Both the position numbers and the translations under genes were made by a program. Positions 37,715 through 49,582 of a stretch of 64,000 bases of DNA are shown one piece after another. Source of the stretch: Tipula vernalis (taxonomy: Eukaryota; Arthropoda; Insecta; Diptera; Tipulidae); assembly GCA_958295665.1 (NCBI GenBank), contig OY282560.1, forward strand, positions 208,428,420 through 208,492,419. Direction: 5' to 3'. The notes below the pieces were generated by a model. The model saw only the letters and a list, made by a program, of their open reading frames with translations, had not been told where the DNA came from and did no database searches. Positions within the stretch are counted from its first letter, which is position 1; the number at the start of each line of letters is the position of its first letter.

Positions 37715-37715
37715 A
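37465..37715 (+). repeat. possible 5' LTR remnant of the gypsy-like element
   Basis: The sequence ending TATATTTCA at 37715 is directly followed by TTGGCGACAAGGTG, which resembles the primer-binding position of insect Ty3/gypsy elements. TGTGAGATGTTG at 37465 is one possible TG start. The region contains a short tandem duplication of about 33 bp (TGTTATACTATATAA at about 37497 and 37530). No second LTR is available, so the boundaries are weak. Confidence 0.35.
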
Positions 37716-37842
37716 TTGGCGACAAGGTGTAATCGAATCTACGTTTTATTCGCAATAAAAATAAAAATAAAAATCATAACTTTTAATGTGAAAAGTTGTA
37801 TAGTGCAAACCGTGTTGTGCGTAGTAATAAAATAAAATAAAA

Positions 37843-38500
37843 ATGGTAGGTATAATCGAAGAGTTTATCATAGTTTATAAAACACCGCTTTTTATCACAT
37901 TAATTGGAACATCAATTTACAAAATTTTGAAGTCGCTCATGGTTCTAGAAAATCCAACTACGAAAACTTTCCTTCAACTATCAATAAAAGGGCTGAGCGG
38001 TATAAATTTAATCGTGCAATACAATATGATGGTGAAAACATAACGGATTTTATAGTAGGCTAAAGGCGATGGCGACCACGTGTAAGTTTGGCGAATTTTT
38101 AGATACGAAATTGGATGAAAAAAAGTTAGAAGATCCAAAATTAGTCGAAATAGATTACGGTAAAATCGTGAAAAAGTATAAAAATTTAGCTATAGATGAC
38201 TCGTTAATGGATCGTTTCACAGTGGGAATCCGAAATGAATCCATCCAACAAGCACTCTTATACGAAGACGGGTCGGACTTTGAGTAGTATTGTGCAAAAT
38301 CGTTAAATATGTAGTTAGCAGTACACAAAATTGATGTGGATATAAATAAAATGAATAAACAAGACAATGGATATCGTCACGGTCGTCCAAGGCTTCCATC
38401 GTGGAATAGATATCAAGCATATGGAAGGTCAAGGCAGTGGTCATTTTGCAGTGCTATTTCTGTAAAAAGTTTGAACATATGGCGAGAGCATGTGTTTCTA
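37843..38500 (+). pseudogene. gypsy-like gag with zinc knuckle, broken
   Basis: Frame 37843-38043 contains FITLIGTSIYKILKSLM and PTTKTFLQL, the conserved gag core. A shift leads to ERYKFNRAIQYDGENITDFI and then to MATTCKFGEFLDTKL and LMDRFTVGIRNESIQQALL (38069-38260). After further shifts a CCHC zinc knuckle, CYFCKKFEHMARAC, lies at about 38451-38492. An extra lysine-rich segment between FLDTKL and LMDRF is unusual for the family. The knuckle residues are intact but the reading frame is not. Confidence 0.85.
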
Positions 38501-38720
38501 GAGGCAAGCAATTGCAGTATATTCAAAGTGAATCGATTGGTAAAGTTGAACCAGCTGTAGTATGCTTTAAGGTTGAAGGACAATATCTGCAAAAGGAGGT
38601 AGACACCGGCGCTTGCTCATCTATAATAACTGAAGGAAAGTATAATAGTTTATTTAAAAATTGTAAATTAGTTCAGATTACCAAAAAAAAATTCTCAGTT
38701 TTAGGTATGATCAACACATT
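38500..38720 (+). pseudogene. gypsy-like aspartic protease remnant
   Basis: Downstream of the knuckle in the same frame (38437-38766), KEVDTGACSSIITE at about 38594-38635 carries the DTGA active-site motif of a retroelement protease (D[ST]G[AS]). The surrounding block (VCFKVEGQYLQ before it) fits the N-terminal half. The frame breaks soon after it, near LQWRLQMNKID. Confidence 0.75.
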
Positions 38721-38735
38721 GGGTTTATTGTTACA

Positions 38736-39520
38736 GTGGAGGCTGCAAATGAACAAAATAGATTAGAATTGGTTGTAATCAAAGCAGAACGATATTTTAA
38801 GCCACTATTAGGCAGATCGTGGTTAGAGGTGCTGTACACCGAGTGGCGAAAAAATTTCTCAATTTGCAGTGGCGATAATAAAAATTCGGTGAATATAAAA
38901 AATATTGATTTAATTAATGAAAACAAAATTAATTTCGAATATATCGTGTCCGATCAATTGATAAATCCAATTGAGGAGTATAGGGCGGAAATTGTTGTGC
39001 GAGATAATAGAACACCAATTTTTCACAAAGCAAACAGTGTTTCTTATAAATTAAAAGATAGGGTTGAAAACGAAATTAGTAGATTAGTAAATAAAGATAT
39101 TCAAAGCCCAGTTCGGCATTTGTGTAACAGATTTAGCAGGAGCATATCAACAGCTCCTTATTTCGGAAAGTTCGAAAGAATATCTTGTGGTAAATACACA
39201 TAAGAGACTTTTTTAGTATAACCGAATTCCTTTCGGTGTGTCTAGTGTTCCATCTATTTTTCAAGCATTGGTGGACCAGATTATAGGATAGGTATAACGA
39301 AAAAATATTTTGCTATTTATACGACATTATCGTTGGTAGTATTTCAGATGTAGGGAAGAAAATTTAAGGAAAAATTGTTTCAAATATTAGCACGGTTAAA
39401 TTATGCTCATAAAGTTAAAATCAATCTAAAAAAGTGTAAATTTCTTGAAAAATCTCTAGTTTACCTCGGTCATATAATTTCATCAGGTGGTTTAAGCCCG
39501 AACTTTGAAAAATAAAAAGC
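38736..39520 (+). pseudogene. gypsy-like reverse transcriptase, catalytic motif mutated
   Basis: FKPLLGRSWLEVLYTEWRK at about 38799 is the linker between protease and polymerase. IEEYRAEIVVRDN followed by PIFHKANSVSYKLKDRVENE (to about 39080) is the entry to the polymerase. A deletion removes the next blocks and the frame resumes at about 39120 with DLAGAYQQLLISESSKEYLV, then YNRIPFGVSSVPSIFQALVD. The active-site block reads CYLYDIIVG at about 39311-39337, so the first Asp of the usual YxDD motif is Tyr. LVYLGHIISSGG lies near 39460. Stops and shifts are frequent. Confidence 0.88.
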
Positions 39521-39900
39521 GGTCATAGAAGCACCAACCCCAAAGAAAGTCGAACAGCTGCAGTCATATCTGGGATTAATAAATTATTATGGAAGGTTCA
39601 TTCCAAACTTGTTAGCTGATCTATCAGATCTATATAAATTATTACGGAGCGATGAACCGTATTACTGGAAAACAGAGCAAGAAAATAGTTTTAAAAGACG
39701 CCAAACCTTAATATTATACAAAATTGTGTTCTTGAGTTGTACGATCTAAGAAAACCTACTGTAATAGCAACGGATGCTAATCCTTACGGAGTGGGAGCAG
39801 TACTCTCGCATTTAGTAAAAGGTGAAGAAAAGCCAGTAATGTTCATTTTCAGTAGTTTGAGTGTCTGTATAAATGCCTCAAAATTTGAGTGTCTGTGTTT
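39521..39900 (+). pseudogene. gypsy-like connection and RNase H start, broken
   Basis: TPKKVEQLQSYLGLINYYGR, then FIPNLLADLSDLYKLLR (about 39536-39645), is the usual post-thumb block. After a frameshift, PTVIATDANPYGVGAVLSHL (about 39755-39815) is the first strand and first catalytic Asp of RNase H, followed by EEKPVMFI. The remainder of RNase H is missing. Confidence 0.8.
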
Positions 39901-41061
39901 TTCGAGATAATTGCCTCTCTTTAAGTTGTTTACGTTATTTGTAGGGGGCTAAAGCATAAATAACCGGGAGTTGCTCGGGTTTCACACCAAAATTACCAGA
40001 CCGATTATAGTGAAATCTGGTGAGGTCATAGATGATCTCCATTGAAGTAATCTGCACTTAATTTAAATCTCGATATGTTAAGGGACTTTTAAGTTATATG
40101 AGTATTTTTCTTAATCTTTATACATCTTTATATAAAGCGCCACTTTGGCTGTGTGTACGGGTTAATATTCGAAACTACGAAACAGATTTTTACTGGACTT
40201 TTATCAATGCATTGTCGTCGGGAAATTTAAACCTTATTAGTATCTTAAAATTCGTTGGACAGTTCCAGAGAATTTGTACAATTTGTAAGCTGGTAGTTTA
40301 TAGTTTCAAAATAGCTAGAGCAACTTTTTTTGTTTCGTTTGTTTTCGTTTTTCATGTGTTTCATTGTTGCGCAATCATGGTGTTTGTATACAACAAGAAT
40401 AAGAATTCAAGACACGATTCGGTAATGATAAATCGCAATCGGAGTCGATGAAACATTCCATGTTAAAATAAAGTGGCAGTTGTTATTGTTGGTCAAAATA
40501 ATATATTTTTAGGATATTACATTAGTCCAATCAAATACGAGAAAAGAATTGCCCCGCATATATACGGAAATTCAAAACTTCCATAAATTCTGAGAAAATT
40601 TTGCTAAACTTAATACAACTTATTCTCAAAACAATATTTTATATTTTGCCCTGTCCATAAAACTGAAATCCTTATGTTTATGAATGGTACAATTCAAGGC
40701 CGATTTTTTCTGGCCGCTGTTAATAAAACACTTCGTAGTTATTTGGATATATTTTGTTTCGTTTGCCGATTGACGTTTTATTTTCCTTCATAAAACGAGG
40801 AAAACGGACAACCCGAACAGATTTGAAGGATTTAAATTTGCACGGGGCAACCATTACCCTACTGGGTGTGACTCCATATAATGGTGAAGTCTTGCATTAT
40901 GACTTATCACACGGCTGCTACTGTTTAACTAGCATCCTATTGCTTCATTATTATTATTAAATTTGATTGGAGCCCAAAGAGGTTCAGTATTCAACGTCCC
41001 AAAAGTTCATGGTGCTTAAAGGGGGTTCTATCGTAAGTCGCTAACGCGTTTTGTAGCCTTA
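39901..41061. other. gene-free spacer, probably old repeat DNA
   Basis: 39950-40030 (ACCGGGAGTTGCTCGGGTTT, CCGATTATAGTGAAATCTGG) has the flavour of an eroded transposon tail. A 117-residue plus-strand frame at 40098-40451 has no recognised domain. I see no gene. Confidence 0.4.
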
Positions 41062-41297
41062 ATGGTGAATTCAGCGAGGAAAATTTGCTAGCTCGTGATT
41101 ACGAATTATTGAAATTTCGTCAACTTGTTTACCCCCTCCAATTTTTTTTGTCATTTTTTTATGGTTGCTCTATACTTTTTTTTTTTGGAGGGGGTATTAT
41201 TATTATTATTGATTGAAGAGCCATGTGGGCGATAAGCCACCTCGCACCGCGACCTTAAAGATCTATTGTGCTGGACCCTACTTAATTATCCGTCCAG

Positions 41298-41869
41298 TCA
41301 ATATTCATTACTGGCCGGTACAAGATACATACTATCCGGGCTCATTGTTCTCCCTCCTAGATGTTGCAGTCTTTGCTGGAAAATGGCTGGGCAACGGCAC
41401 AGAACATGTTCCGCTGATTCCGCTTCCAGATCGCAGAAGCGGCATCCATCTGTCGTACTTAGGCCCATCTTTTTAAGGTGATACCTTAAGGAGACATGAC
41501 CTGTGAGGAAGCCAGTAAGCAGCCTCAACTCAGGTTTCCTAAGTTCAAGACACTCCTTAACCCTGACAGACGAAGGTGATATAAATTTCTTCGCCTGTCG
41601 TAAACCTGGAATTATGCGCCAGTTCAGGACTTTTGAACATGCTCCCAGCGTTTTACCGCTGCTCTAAGGTGTCCCTTAGTGATGCCGCAGAAGGGTTCTG
41701 GTCCAATAAATGAAGAGGCAGAACCCTCACGGGCGAGACCATCAGCTGCCTCGTTTCCTTCGATTCCAGTATGACCTGGCACCCACATAAGTGTTACCTT
41801 ATTTGAGCCTGCCAAATGTTTAATACCTTCAGACAATCCCATACCAGCCTTGACTCAACGGTACAAGAC
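41298..41869 (-). pseudogene. LINE RNase H and C-terminal zinc-finger remnant
   Basis: VTLMWVPGHTGIEGNEAADG followed by LAREGS (about 41740-41800) is the last catalytic block of RNase H, with its His and Asp. After a shift, a 76-residue frame (41528-41298) holds LTGHVSLRYHLKKMGLS and CRFCDLEAESAEHVLCRCPA, the C-terminal cysteine/histidine motif that many RNase H-bearing LINEs share. The 3' end follows within about 100 bp. The first part of RNase H, with its leading catalytic Asp, was lost in the upstream deletion. Confidence 0.88.
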
Positions 41870-42415
41870 CTAAGGGCCTTTAAGGCCGATTGGTTGTCTC
41901 ATACAATATAAATCTTTGCATCGTTTAGGCCTCCTTGGGGACAGCCCTTTACGGCCTTGATGGTTACTGACTCGCCACCTAGTCTGGCAGTAATCTCGCG
42001 ATGTTCCAGCATGGAGCGGATCCACCTAATTGTAGAAAACGGAACCCTTTTCCCATTGCTGCCCTCTCTATAGATCGATAGGAGGTATTATCAAATGCCC
42101 CCTAAATGTCCACAAAGGCATAAAGGGCAATTTCTTTATATGTCACTGCTTTTTCAATCCTCTTGACTAGACCGCTAAGGGCCATCACCGTGGATTTACC
42201 AGTTTGATACGCAAACTGGTCCCGATGCAGCGGATTCTTTCCAAGGACCTCACTTCTTATTTGATAGTCCTGGATTTTTTCCATAGTCATCAATAGAAAC
42301 GATGTGAGGCTAATTGGCCGATATGCCCTAGCCTGGGTGTTTGGACGACCTCCCAACCCACCCCTTTGGTATAAAGACCACATTTATTTTCCTCCACAGT
42401 TTCGGAATATAGTTA
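41870..42415 (-). pseudogene. LINE reverse transcriptase remnant, palm partly deleted
   Basis: Reading down from about 42415: YIPKLWRKINVVFIPK, ARAYRPISLTSFLLMTMEKI, DQFAYQTGKSTVMALSGLVK and EIALYAFVDI, then after a stop GAFDNTSYRSIERAA. A frameshift leads to IRWIRSMLEHREITARLGGE and VKGCPQGGL. The text then jumps straight to RNase H (AKIYIV...DNQSALKALRS), so the polymerase catalytic YADD region and everything up to RNase H have been lost in a single deletion. Motifs are those of jockey-superfamily polymerases. The product would be inactive. Confidence 0.88.
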
Positions 42416-42481
42416 AAAGCATAAAGGAGGGGGGTAAAAAACAATCACAAGCTAGCAAATTTTCCTCGCTGAATTCACCAT

Positions 42482-45400
42482 AAGAAACTAAAAAGTTTGG
42501 ATCAAGGCAAGGGGGGCAAAGTGGGTCTACGTTAATGTATATACCTAAATGTAATTAACGAAGGAAAGACAGCTTCTTACGAGGTGAATCCAATCATCAT
42601 TGCCTTCTAACCAACCCATCCTATATAAGCCAACTTTAAATAGGCCAACTAATAAAGAGCTAAATATGTGGCTGCTAAAAGTAGCAAACCACTTCTCTCT
42701 TCTAATTTAGAGCAACATTTTTCTTAGCATAATTAAAGGGTAAGGAAGCAAGAGATTCTTGACCGTTAACAGAGCTCCTGCTTCGCTAAAAATCAACAAT
42801 CTCAATACTCTGAATATCACAAAGGTCAGGAATAAACCTGATCATTATATTGTTACTTGAAGAAAGTTAGATCAATAAAGTTTTTTAGTTTATACATAAA
42901 CTCCCTTAACAGAAAACAATATTTATTAATAGCTGCGAAATTCTGCTTAAGTCCACTCTCCTACACAACTTTGCATTTTTTTTAAAAATGGTCCAATGAA
43001 ACTAGACTTAATCGTGATTATTTTGGTATCCATCCAACAATGTTATTATTTTTGTGAGTCTTTTATATTTACAACGTTTTATTTGTATTAGTGACATCTA
43101 TTGTTGTACAGCAGAATTTTTTTTCACGAATAAGTTTAATTTCATTGGGCAAATTTTCATAAAAATTCGAAGCTATGTTTCTAAAATATTTTTAAATAAT
43201 GTTTCTCTCTTTTCTCCGCAATAGGTTCTCTTTCTCCAAAATATTTCTCCTTTTTCCATAATATTATTTAACTGGAAAAGAGCAGAAACTTCCCCATTTT
43301 TGAAAATACTTTTAAAAAATTTCGCCCAATTTTACATTATGATGAAACCAATATTTTCAAAATAGGCTATTCGACATCAGATATCACTAATATTAATAAA
43401 ATAATGTGATGGTGACACCTAGGCAGTAATAGAATAAGTTAAATTTACAGCTCAATGTTCTACTGTACTAAAACGGAATTTTCCATGATAAAACTGTTCT
43501 AAATGTTTCTACACTATTCTTACTGGAAAAGTCATGTGTGCTGTCTCTATATAAAAAGGCGAACGAAGTTGAATTGGATTTATTAGTATTTGGTAGGCGA
43601 TAGTGTGAAGATTAAAAAGGGATTAAAAAATGTTTTAATGCAAAATAAAAAGAAAAAGTGATCAATAAAATTGTGCGAATAATTTATATAAAGTGATTTT
43701 GTGAATTATCATTAATAAATTGTGTTGTAATAATTTTTGTGTGAAATAAACAAATTCGTTGATGATAAATGAATTTCGAAATGGAAAATGCGCATTTAGC
43801 GAAGACACATTTCAAAAAACTACTTAGAATGTAGTTTTTATGTGCAATTTTAACATGTTGTTTGTTGTTAACTTATATGGAAATTAATCGTATTAATCGA
43901 TTTATTTATTCGTAGTTGTCCAATTTCAATTAATTTAATGATTATTTTGAAATTTAATTTAATGAAAAATGCACATTTAAAATAATGTGCATTTTAATTC
44001 GCATTTCGGAGACACCCTATACAACAGACACCATTTCATGTAATAAATTGGGATTTTCAAAATCTAAATAGCTATCTGTTGTACGTTGTACCAATCAAAT
44101 CTGCCAAAAAAATTTATATAAAACTAATCTTGATTGAGTCATATTTCATTGTGGAAATTTTCATAAAAATCCGAAGTTGTGCAGGAAAGTGAACTTGTTA
44201 CCGAAATTCAAATAACAATGTTGCAATACTTAGGCAGATAGCCAAATAAATCCAGACCAAACGAAGAGCAGTACATTCTAAAACCTGGAGGAAGCTAGTT
44301 CTGGCTTGTAATTTTTAATTTCTAGTTTCTGATTTTACATCTGCAATGGTATTTAATTGTTTGGAATTTGAAGAGGTTTTCCCGATCCTACAAAAAAGTC
44401 TTGAAGTATTTTTTTAAAATAGAAAATGTTGTAATTTTAAATAATCATCTCGTTATTACTATACATATTTTGTAACGTAAGATAATTTTGTTCGGGATAC
44501 AATCCCAAGGAAATTGTAATCTATTTGTTCTAAAGCTACTGCATTCGTCTTATTGATTAATCTTTCGATAGCACAATAAGAAATTCAGCAATGCATTGCT
44601 CTATAAAATTGTAGAATTTTACATTTCTCTCTTCAATTTTACGTACACAAATATCGTAACACCGACTCCTTAGGAATATCGATATATGAACATGTCCTAG
44701 TTGTGGGAGCTTTTTTAAGTAAAACAAGCATAAGCGATTTCTCTCCCCCGCTAGTACAATGTATAATTAGTGAGTTTTGAAAATATGCCGTCTTGAACCG
44801 ATCCACTACAAAGTATTGAGAAATTTTATAATTGCTGAGCTTTTATCTCAAATATTTTCAAGGGAACATGCGCCATGTCAGGTATATGCAAAGAAAACGT
44901 TTTGATTTCATAAAATTTATTCTTTGTCTGGTTAACATTACAGCAATGCCGGATGTTTCAGGTATGGTATATTAATAAAACTATGTACAATTCGCTTAAA
45001 AACAATATTGTTTGACGTAGAAAATATTGTTATGAAAATATTTCCGGGATTTTTGAACTCAGCAAAAAGAAGGGAAACCTTAAAAGATTGGCATTCTACT
45101 GATCGTTACTTATGTATATTCTATTATTAATTTTAGTGTTTTCATTTCAAGACAGGATAAGAAACATAGAGCTTATGTGTTGTAGAGAGACGAGCGAAAA
45201 TGTTAATTAATTTCCATTTTCTACGGTAGTCTAAGGAAACATAAACTTTTTCTCATTGAGAGAAATTAGAGACCTATTTCCGTAAGACGGGCAGATATTA
45301 TTTGTTAATTTGCGTTTTCCACAAAATTCCGGGAATTATTTTGCCAATTGCAAAAACTCTTTTATTAATCTTTAACCCAATATGAAAACAATTATTTTGC

Positions 45401-47300
45401 TTATAACAACACTAATCTTATTTTTATGTCATTCTATTTTGAGATTCATGGTAAATATTACCGTAACCATTAATATTAAAATTTACATTTCAAAATGAAC
45501 CATTGTCCTCAATCTAAACGAGAATATGTATGCTAAACATTAATATTTGTGTTGCAGATTAATAAAAAAAAGAAATAAAAATTCGACAAAAATTGACCTC
45601 TCATGGTGACATATTTATTATTATCTTCCAATTCAACAAACAAAATTTTATTTAGCTACGGTATTTTGGAATACATTTTATGTGAGAATTTTTAAAATAA
45701 ACTGTTTCAACAATAAAACTATTTATTAAAATTAAAAATTAAATATTTACTTACAAGTATATGAATAAGATTATAAATTCCTGTCCGCGCCATATTTATT
45801 TAGTTCTGGAAATAAATAAAAATAAATTATAAATATTTTGTTTTGTTTTGACATCCGCATTCCTTAAGTCTATCACCTCCTCCCCCTCCTCTGTAATAAG
45901 CATCATAAACTATCAATCTGAGGTACAAATATAATACTTAAACCGCAACAAATTAATTTATTGCACAAATATACAGTTATACCGTGTATTTTGACGAAAT
46001 CAACTTAAGTATTCTATCCAAGTTTAGCCAGTAAGCAAAAAAAAACGAAAAACCACACCATCAACTGTATATAGAAGAGTACGACAACGATAGAGGGTAA
46101 TGAATTTGAGCGCATATAAATCGCGGTTTTTTTTACATCGAACGAAATAAAACAATAGGAATGAACTAAGAACTGTACAAACCTCAAGGTAATAAAAAGA
46201 ATGTTTACGAGAAAAGGTAAAAATATGAAGTTGGTTATATAAATAAATTCAAGGTGGTTAATGTTAAAAAAAGAATTGATTAAGGTATTCGAATTATAAT
46301 ACTTTCATTGACTAATAGTAAAATGCGAAATTTTGTGAATTAATCACCTCCCCTTATACTATTGTATACGTATAATGTATACACACAAAATTTCTTGTTT
46401 CTACAACGTTACTTAAGTTTTATTTTATTTTAAGATACACAAATATACCTAATCATATTTTTTGTTGTTGTTGTTTTTTGCGTGTTCAGTTAGAAAGTGA
46501 AAGTCAAGCGAGCGCGCTTTTTGCATGTGTTTGTCACAAAAAACACGATACATTCTATTTTATGTTCCCAAAATTAGAGGCTTAATACATTTTTTTTTTT
46601 TTTGAACATCACAACTATATACACACGACTATAAGTACAAGCCTCTAGCTAAATTTGGTTGTGCGGTTTCTCCAAATATACGGCACCATATAATTGCCGA
46701 GGAACAATTACCTTGCGCGTATACAAAAATTATATCAAAATTATGGGCCCATAACAAAAAGATTAAATCTTATATAATTCTAATGTTATTATTGGTTTAA
46801 TTTAAAAAAGATGAATTTAACAAATCAAAACACTTTAAACAAATTGTAATTATGTTTTAGATTAACTGTAGATTAAGGTAATTTATTTAGTTATTTATGT
46901 GTATATATGTGTATGGTGTACACCACAAACCTAAAGTGCTTCTGGTTTTCGGTAAATTGAATAAAATTATTAATAAGAATTTCAATTAATCAACACATAA
47001 AGAAGTGTTTGATGTGTCAGATGGTTTATAGGATTTTTATGTATCGCGGCGCAAAGAATGGAAATCCGGTTGTATTCACTAATGAGTAACCTTCGATTGG
47101 ATAAATTTAGATCATTTTTTTTAATGATACTGGATTTTATATCATTATACAGTCATTTGCGCGGTTTATTACTTGTTATAATTTATTTTTATAGCTTTAT
47201 TGATATCCGGGTTCTGGTACAACTTAATGATAACAAGAAATATCTAACAAAGAACAATTTACCCGAAAGCCATTCGAGTTGTAAATATACCTCTTTTAGC
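42482..47300. other. long gene-free A+T-rich region
   Basis: No gene recognised. One 33-bp near-duplicate pair occurs: TTTCATTGGGCAAATTTTCA with following TAAAAATTCGAAG at 43140-43172, and again at 44144-44176 with a few differences. 43770-44010 repeats GCGCATTT/GCACATTT words and may be eroded repeat DNA. Nothing else supports a feature. Confidence 0.5.
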
Positions 47301-47960
47301 ATAGTAACAGGTTACACATGACAAAAATTTATCAACATCGTTCCGATTTAATTCAGTTTTGATCATGGGCTGCTTTAGTTCTATTGATTATCTCTTATCT
47401 GGTTGGAAGCTCTCGATTAAGCTAAGGAGTTTGAGACAATATCTAACTTTAATCTTGACAAAAATTTATGAACATCGTTCCGTGGTATATGATGCCGAAA
47501 TATGATCAAGGGCTGAGAACCCTGAGAACCGAAATTCAAGATCCTTATTTTATTTCAATCTTCTTCTGATTCGAAAAAACTGCCAAGAATTTATATTAGC
47601 GCTTTAGAATTTTCACAAAAAGTGTATAAACATCATTCAGTGTCAAGTTGTCGACTTTCCACCAAGAGATGAAAGGACTGATGAAACTAAAAATATGTCA
47701 AATTGAGGCGGTACGGATTTGAGATGAGTATACTATCAGCTTTACCTTGCAAAAGTTTATGAACTTGTTCCGTGGCAGAAAGCAAAAAATTGCTCAGCGG
47801 CTCAGAACAGATAAGTTTGATTCTGATTCTACTTCAGTGGTTCTTCTAGTTTGACGAAACAAAAAAGAACTAGAGGACAACTGCTTTAAGGCTTTAAGAT
47901 GAGCATACTCTATTCCTCAAAAAAATGTATTAACATCGTTAAAACATTACAGCATCTCTA
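47301..47960. repeat. second satellite-like tandem array, 134-169-bp spacing, about 4.5 copies
   Basis: The anchor ACAAAAATTTATGAACATCG recurs with changes at 47321, 47459, 47615, 47749 and about 47917, giving spacings of 138, 156, 134 and 169 bp. Each anchor is preceded by a TTTGAGATGAGTATACT-like block and often followed by TTCCGTGG and GATCAAGGGCTGAGAAC-like sequence. Copies are heavily diverged. It shares no obvious words with the array at 22110-23245. Confidence 0.75.
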
Positions 47961-49582
47961 TTCAACTCTAATTAATGTAACTTACAAGTCTATTCAGACT
48001 GGCAATCGCCAAAGTTCAAAACTGTAGTGAATTTGGCGAGTTGGTTAGTTTTTTAAGGTTTTACTAGACTAATTTTTCTTAGACTTGAGAACCAGCATGT
48101 TTATTTTACATTACAATTGTACAAACCAGATTGTTAGAAATTCTTAAGATTATCCGAATTTTCAAGATTTTTCAGGATTTCCTAAATTATTCGAGAATAT
48201 TCGTATTATCGTAGATTGAATTCGTTCACTTGTAAGTAGCGCGATGTTATAGATTTTTCGATTTTTTCAGATTTTTTCATAAAATCATTGTGAAGCTCCT
48301 ACATTAAAATCTGGCTCCTTATTAGTGAAGCTAGGTAAATACACTAAGCATAAGTATATGAACCATTTCAAATAAAAAACTGTTTGTTTATATGACCGGC
48401 CATGAGCTAAGCTTACCGGTCTGGTAGATTTTTGGAAACAAAAGGTATTACTTCTCTGACATTTTAGAATGAGCGTTCGATAGCACTAAACAAAATTCTA
48501 TCTATGTTGATTTGTGCAAAGTCAAAATCTTGAATTGTCTGATAGTGAATAGGTTTAACTGGCCACTGAGTCTCCGACTTGTACACAGAGAAGACATTCA
48601 AGATAAAATTCTGTTAAAGTTTCACTTCATTTCTCGCCAGAACAAGACGAATAATACCAAAGTCGGGTAGATGTCTAAACAGTCGGGTAGATTTTGTAAA
48701 CAGACCCGTCTTCCTCAAAAACCCAAAAATTTCAGAATATTTGAAAAAGTGATAAACCGCACTATTTTAAAATTTTTCGAATTTAGGAAACAGAACATTT
48801 CAGAAAAACACCCTCAGATAGAAATGAAAGCTTCTGCTTTTGTTGTAAAATTACCGGCTGCGACTAGAATGTTAGTGAACGTTTTAACCATATGTATATG
48901 GTTATATTGTAACTTTAACTCATTATACAAGAACACCATTGCGACGCTATTGTTCACAAGCAATTCTGATGGTTTTTGGGAGCCTAAATCGAATGACTAT
49001 AAAACTTTAACATTTAGAAATAAAACGGTCACGTTTCGCGGTTTAAATTTGGTTTTAGCACCAAATTTACACAATTCTGAACCCTAAATATGTTCCTAAA
49101 ATTGAATTTCTTTTAGCCAAAATTCAAATAATCCAACTCTAAATTTCTGCACTATAATGAAACTTATCAATAAAAAGTTGAATAATTATCTTTTGAAATT
49201 CCGAATTTTCGAATTGAAATTAAATCTGGAATCAGAGTGGAGTTTGGATATTGACAGAAATTAAGGAAAAATTCGTAGTTGGAATTTTTGGAAATTTCAA
49301 TAGAAGTGGAATTGATTCATAACCAGTAAATTTCCAGCTTACATTTTATTTATAATTTTGAACTGAACAAATTGCAGGTGTTTCAATTTATTACTTGGTT
49401 TTACTTTGCAATATCCAATTTCCTATATAAAGTAAGCATTCTGACTTTAAAAGCATCGAGCCCAAATTTTGAAGTAATTTGTTGGATTTCAATATATTCA
49501 AAACTTTAGTTCAAATCAAAGTTTAAAAGTTTTAAATTTTAAATCCTTTTCTGGAAATATTGAATCCAGGCGACTTCTGTAT
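47961..49582. other. gene-free stretch; longest frame not recognised
   Basis: A 138-residue plus-strand frame at 48671-49087 is among the longest uninterrupted frames in the window. It has one hydrophobic stretch (MLVNVLTICIWLYCNFNSLY) but no known motif and no homologous-looking partner. I leave it uncalled. Low-complexity AAATTT-rich sequence fills 49090-49560. Confidence 0.4.

Larger units (their letters stand above)
37716..39900 (+). mobile_element. Ty3/gypsy-like LTR retrotransposon, 3'-truncated and decayed
   Basis: Primer-site-like sequence, gag, zinc knuckle, aspartic protease, reverse transcriptase and the start of RNase H follow each other in the order typical of Ty3/gypsy elements. 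Multiple stops and frameshifts break the frames. Coding resemblance fades near 39900; no integrase, envelope or 3' LTR is seen. Confidence 0.85.
41198..42425 (-). mobile_element. RNase H-bearing non-LTR retrotransposon fragment (I/LOA-like), nested
   Basis: The fragment lies on the minus strand. It ends in a short (TAA)n tail at about 41198-41213 and is flanked on both sides by GGAGGGGG(G)TA (41188-41197 and 42426-42436), the expected target duplication, differing by one G in the run. It is 5'-truncated, as is common for LINEs, and internally deleted. RT plus RNase H plus a TAA tail points to the I/LOA-type group; exact family not assigned. Confidence 0.8.
41062..42481. mobile_element. palindromic MITE split by a LINE insertion
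   Basis: ATGGTGAATTCAGCGAGGAA followed by AATTTGCTAGCT at the left end is repeated in inverse at the right end (to about 42481). Arm similarity continues inward past GTGATT to a TACCCCCTCC block. The left part also has a complete inner inverted pair TACCCCCTCCAA (41130-41141) with TTGGAGGGGGTA (41186-41197). Removing the LINE would leave a short palindromic element of about 190 bp. Confidence 0.8.

Noticed and set aside
40098..40451. 117-residue frame downstream of the gypsy-like element as a possible envelope gene
   Set aside because: Hydrophobic composition only; no signal peptide plus cleavage-site arrangement and no integrase between it and RNase H.
48671..49087. 138-residue plus-strand reading frame, among the longest in the window
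   Set aside because: No known motif, no second frame or element context, and sequence on either side is the same A+T-rich type; length is compatible with chance across 64 kb.
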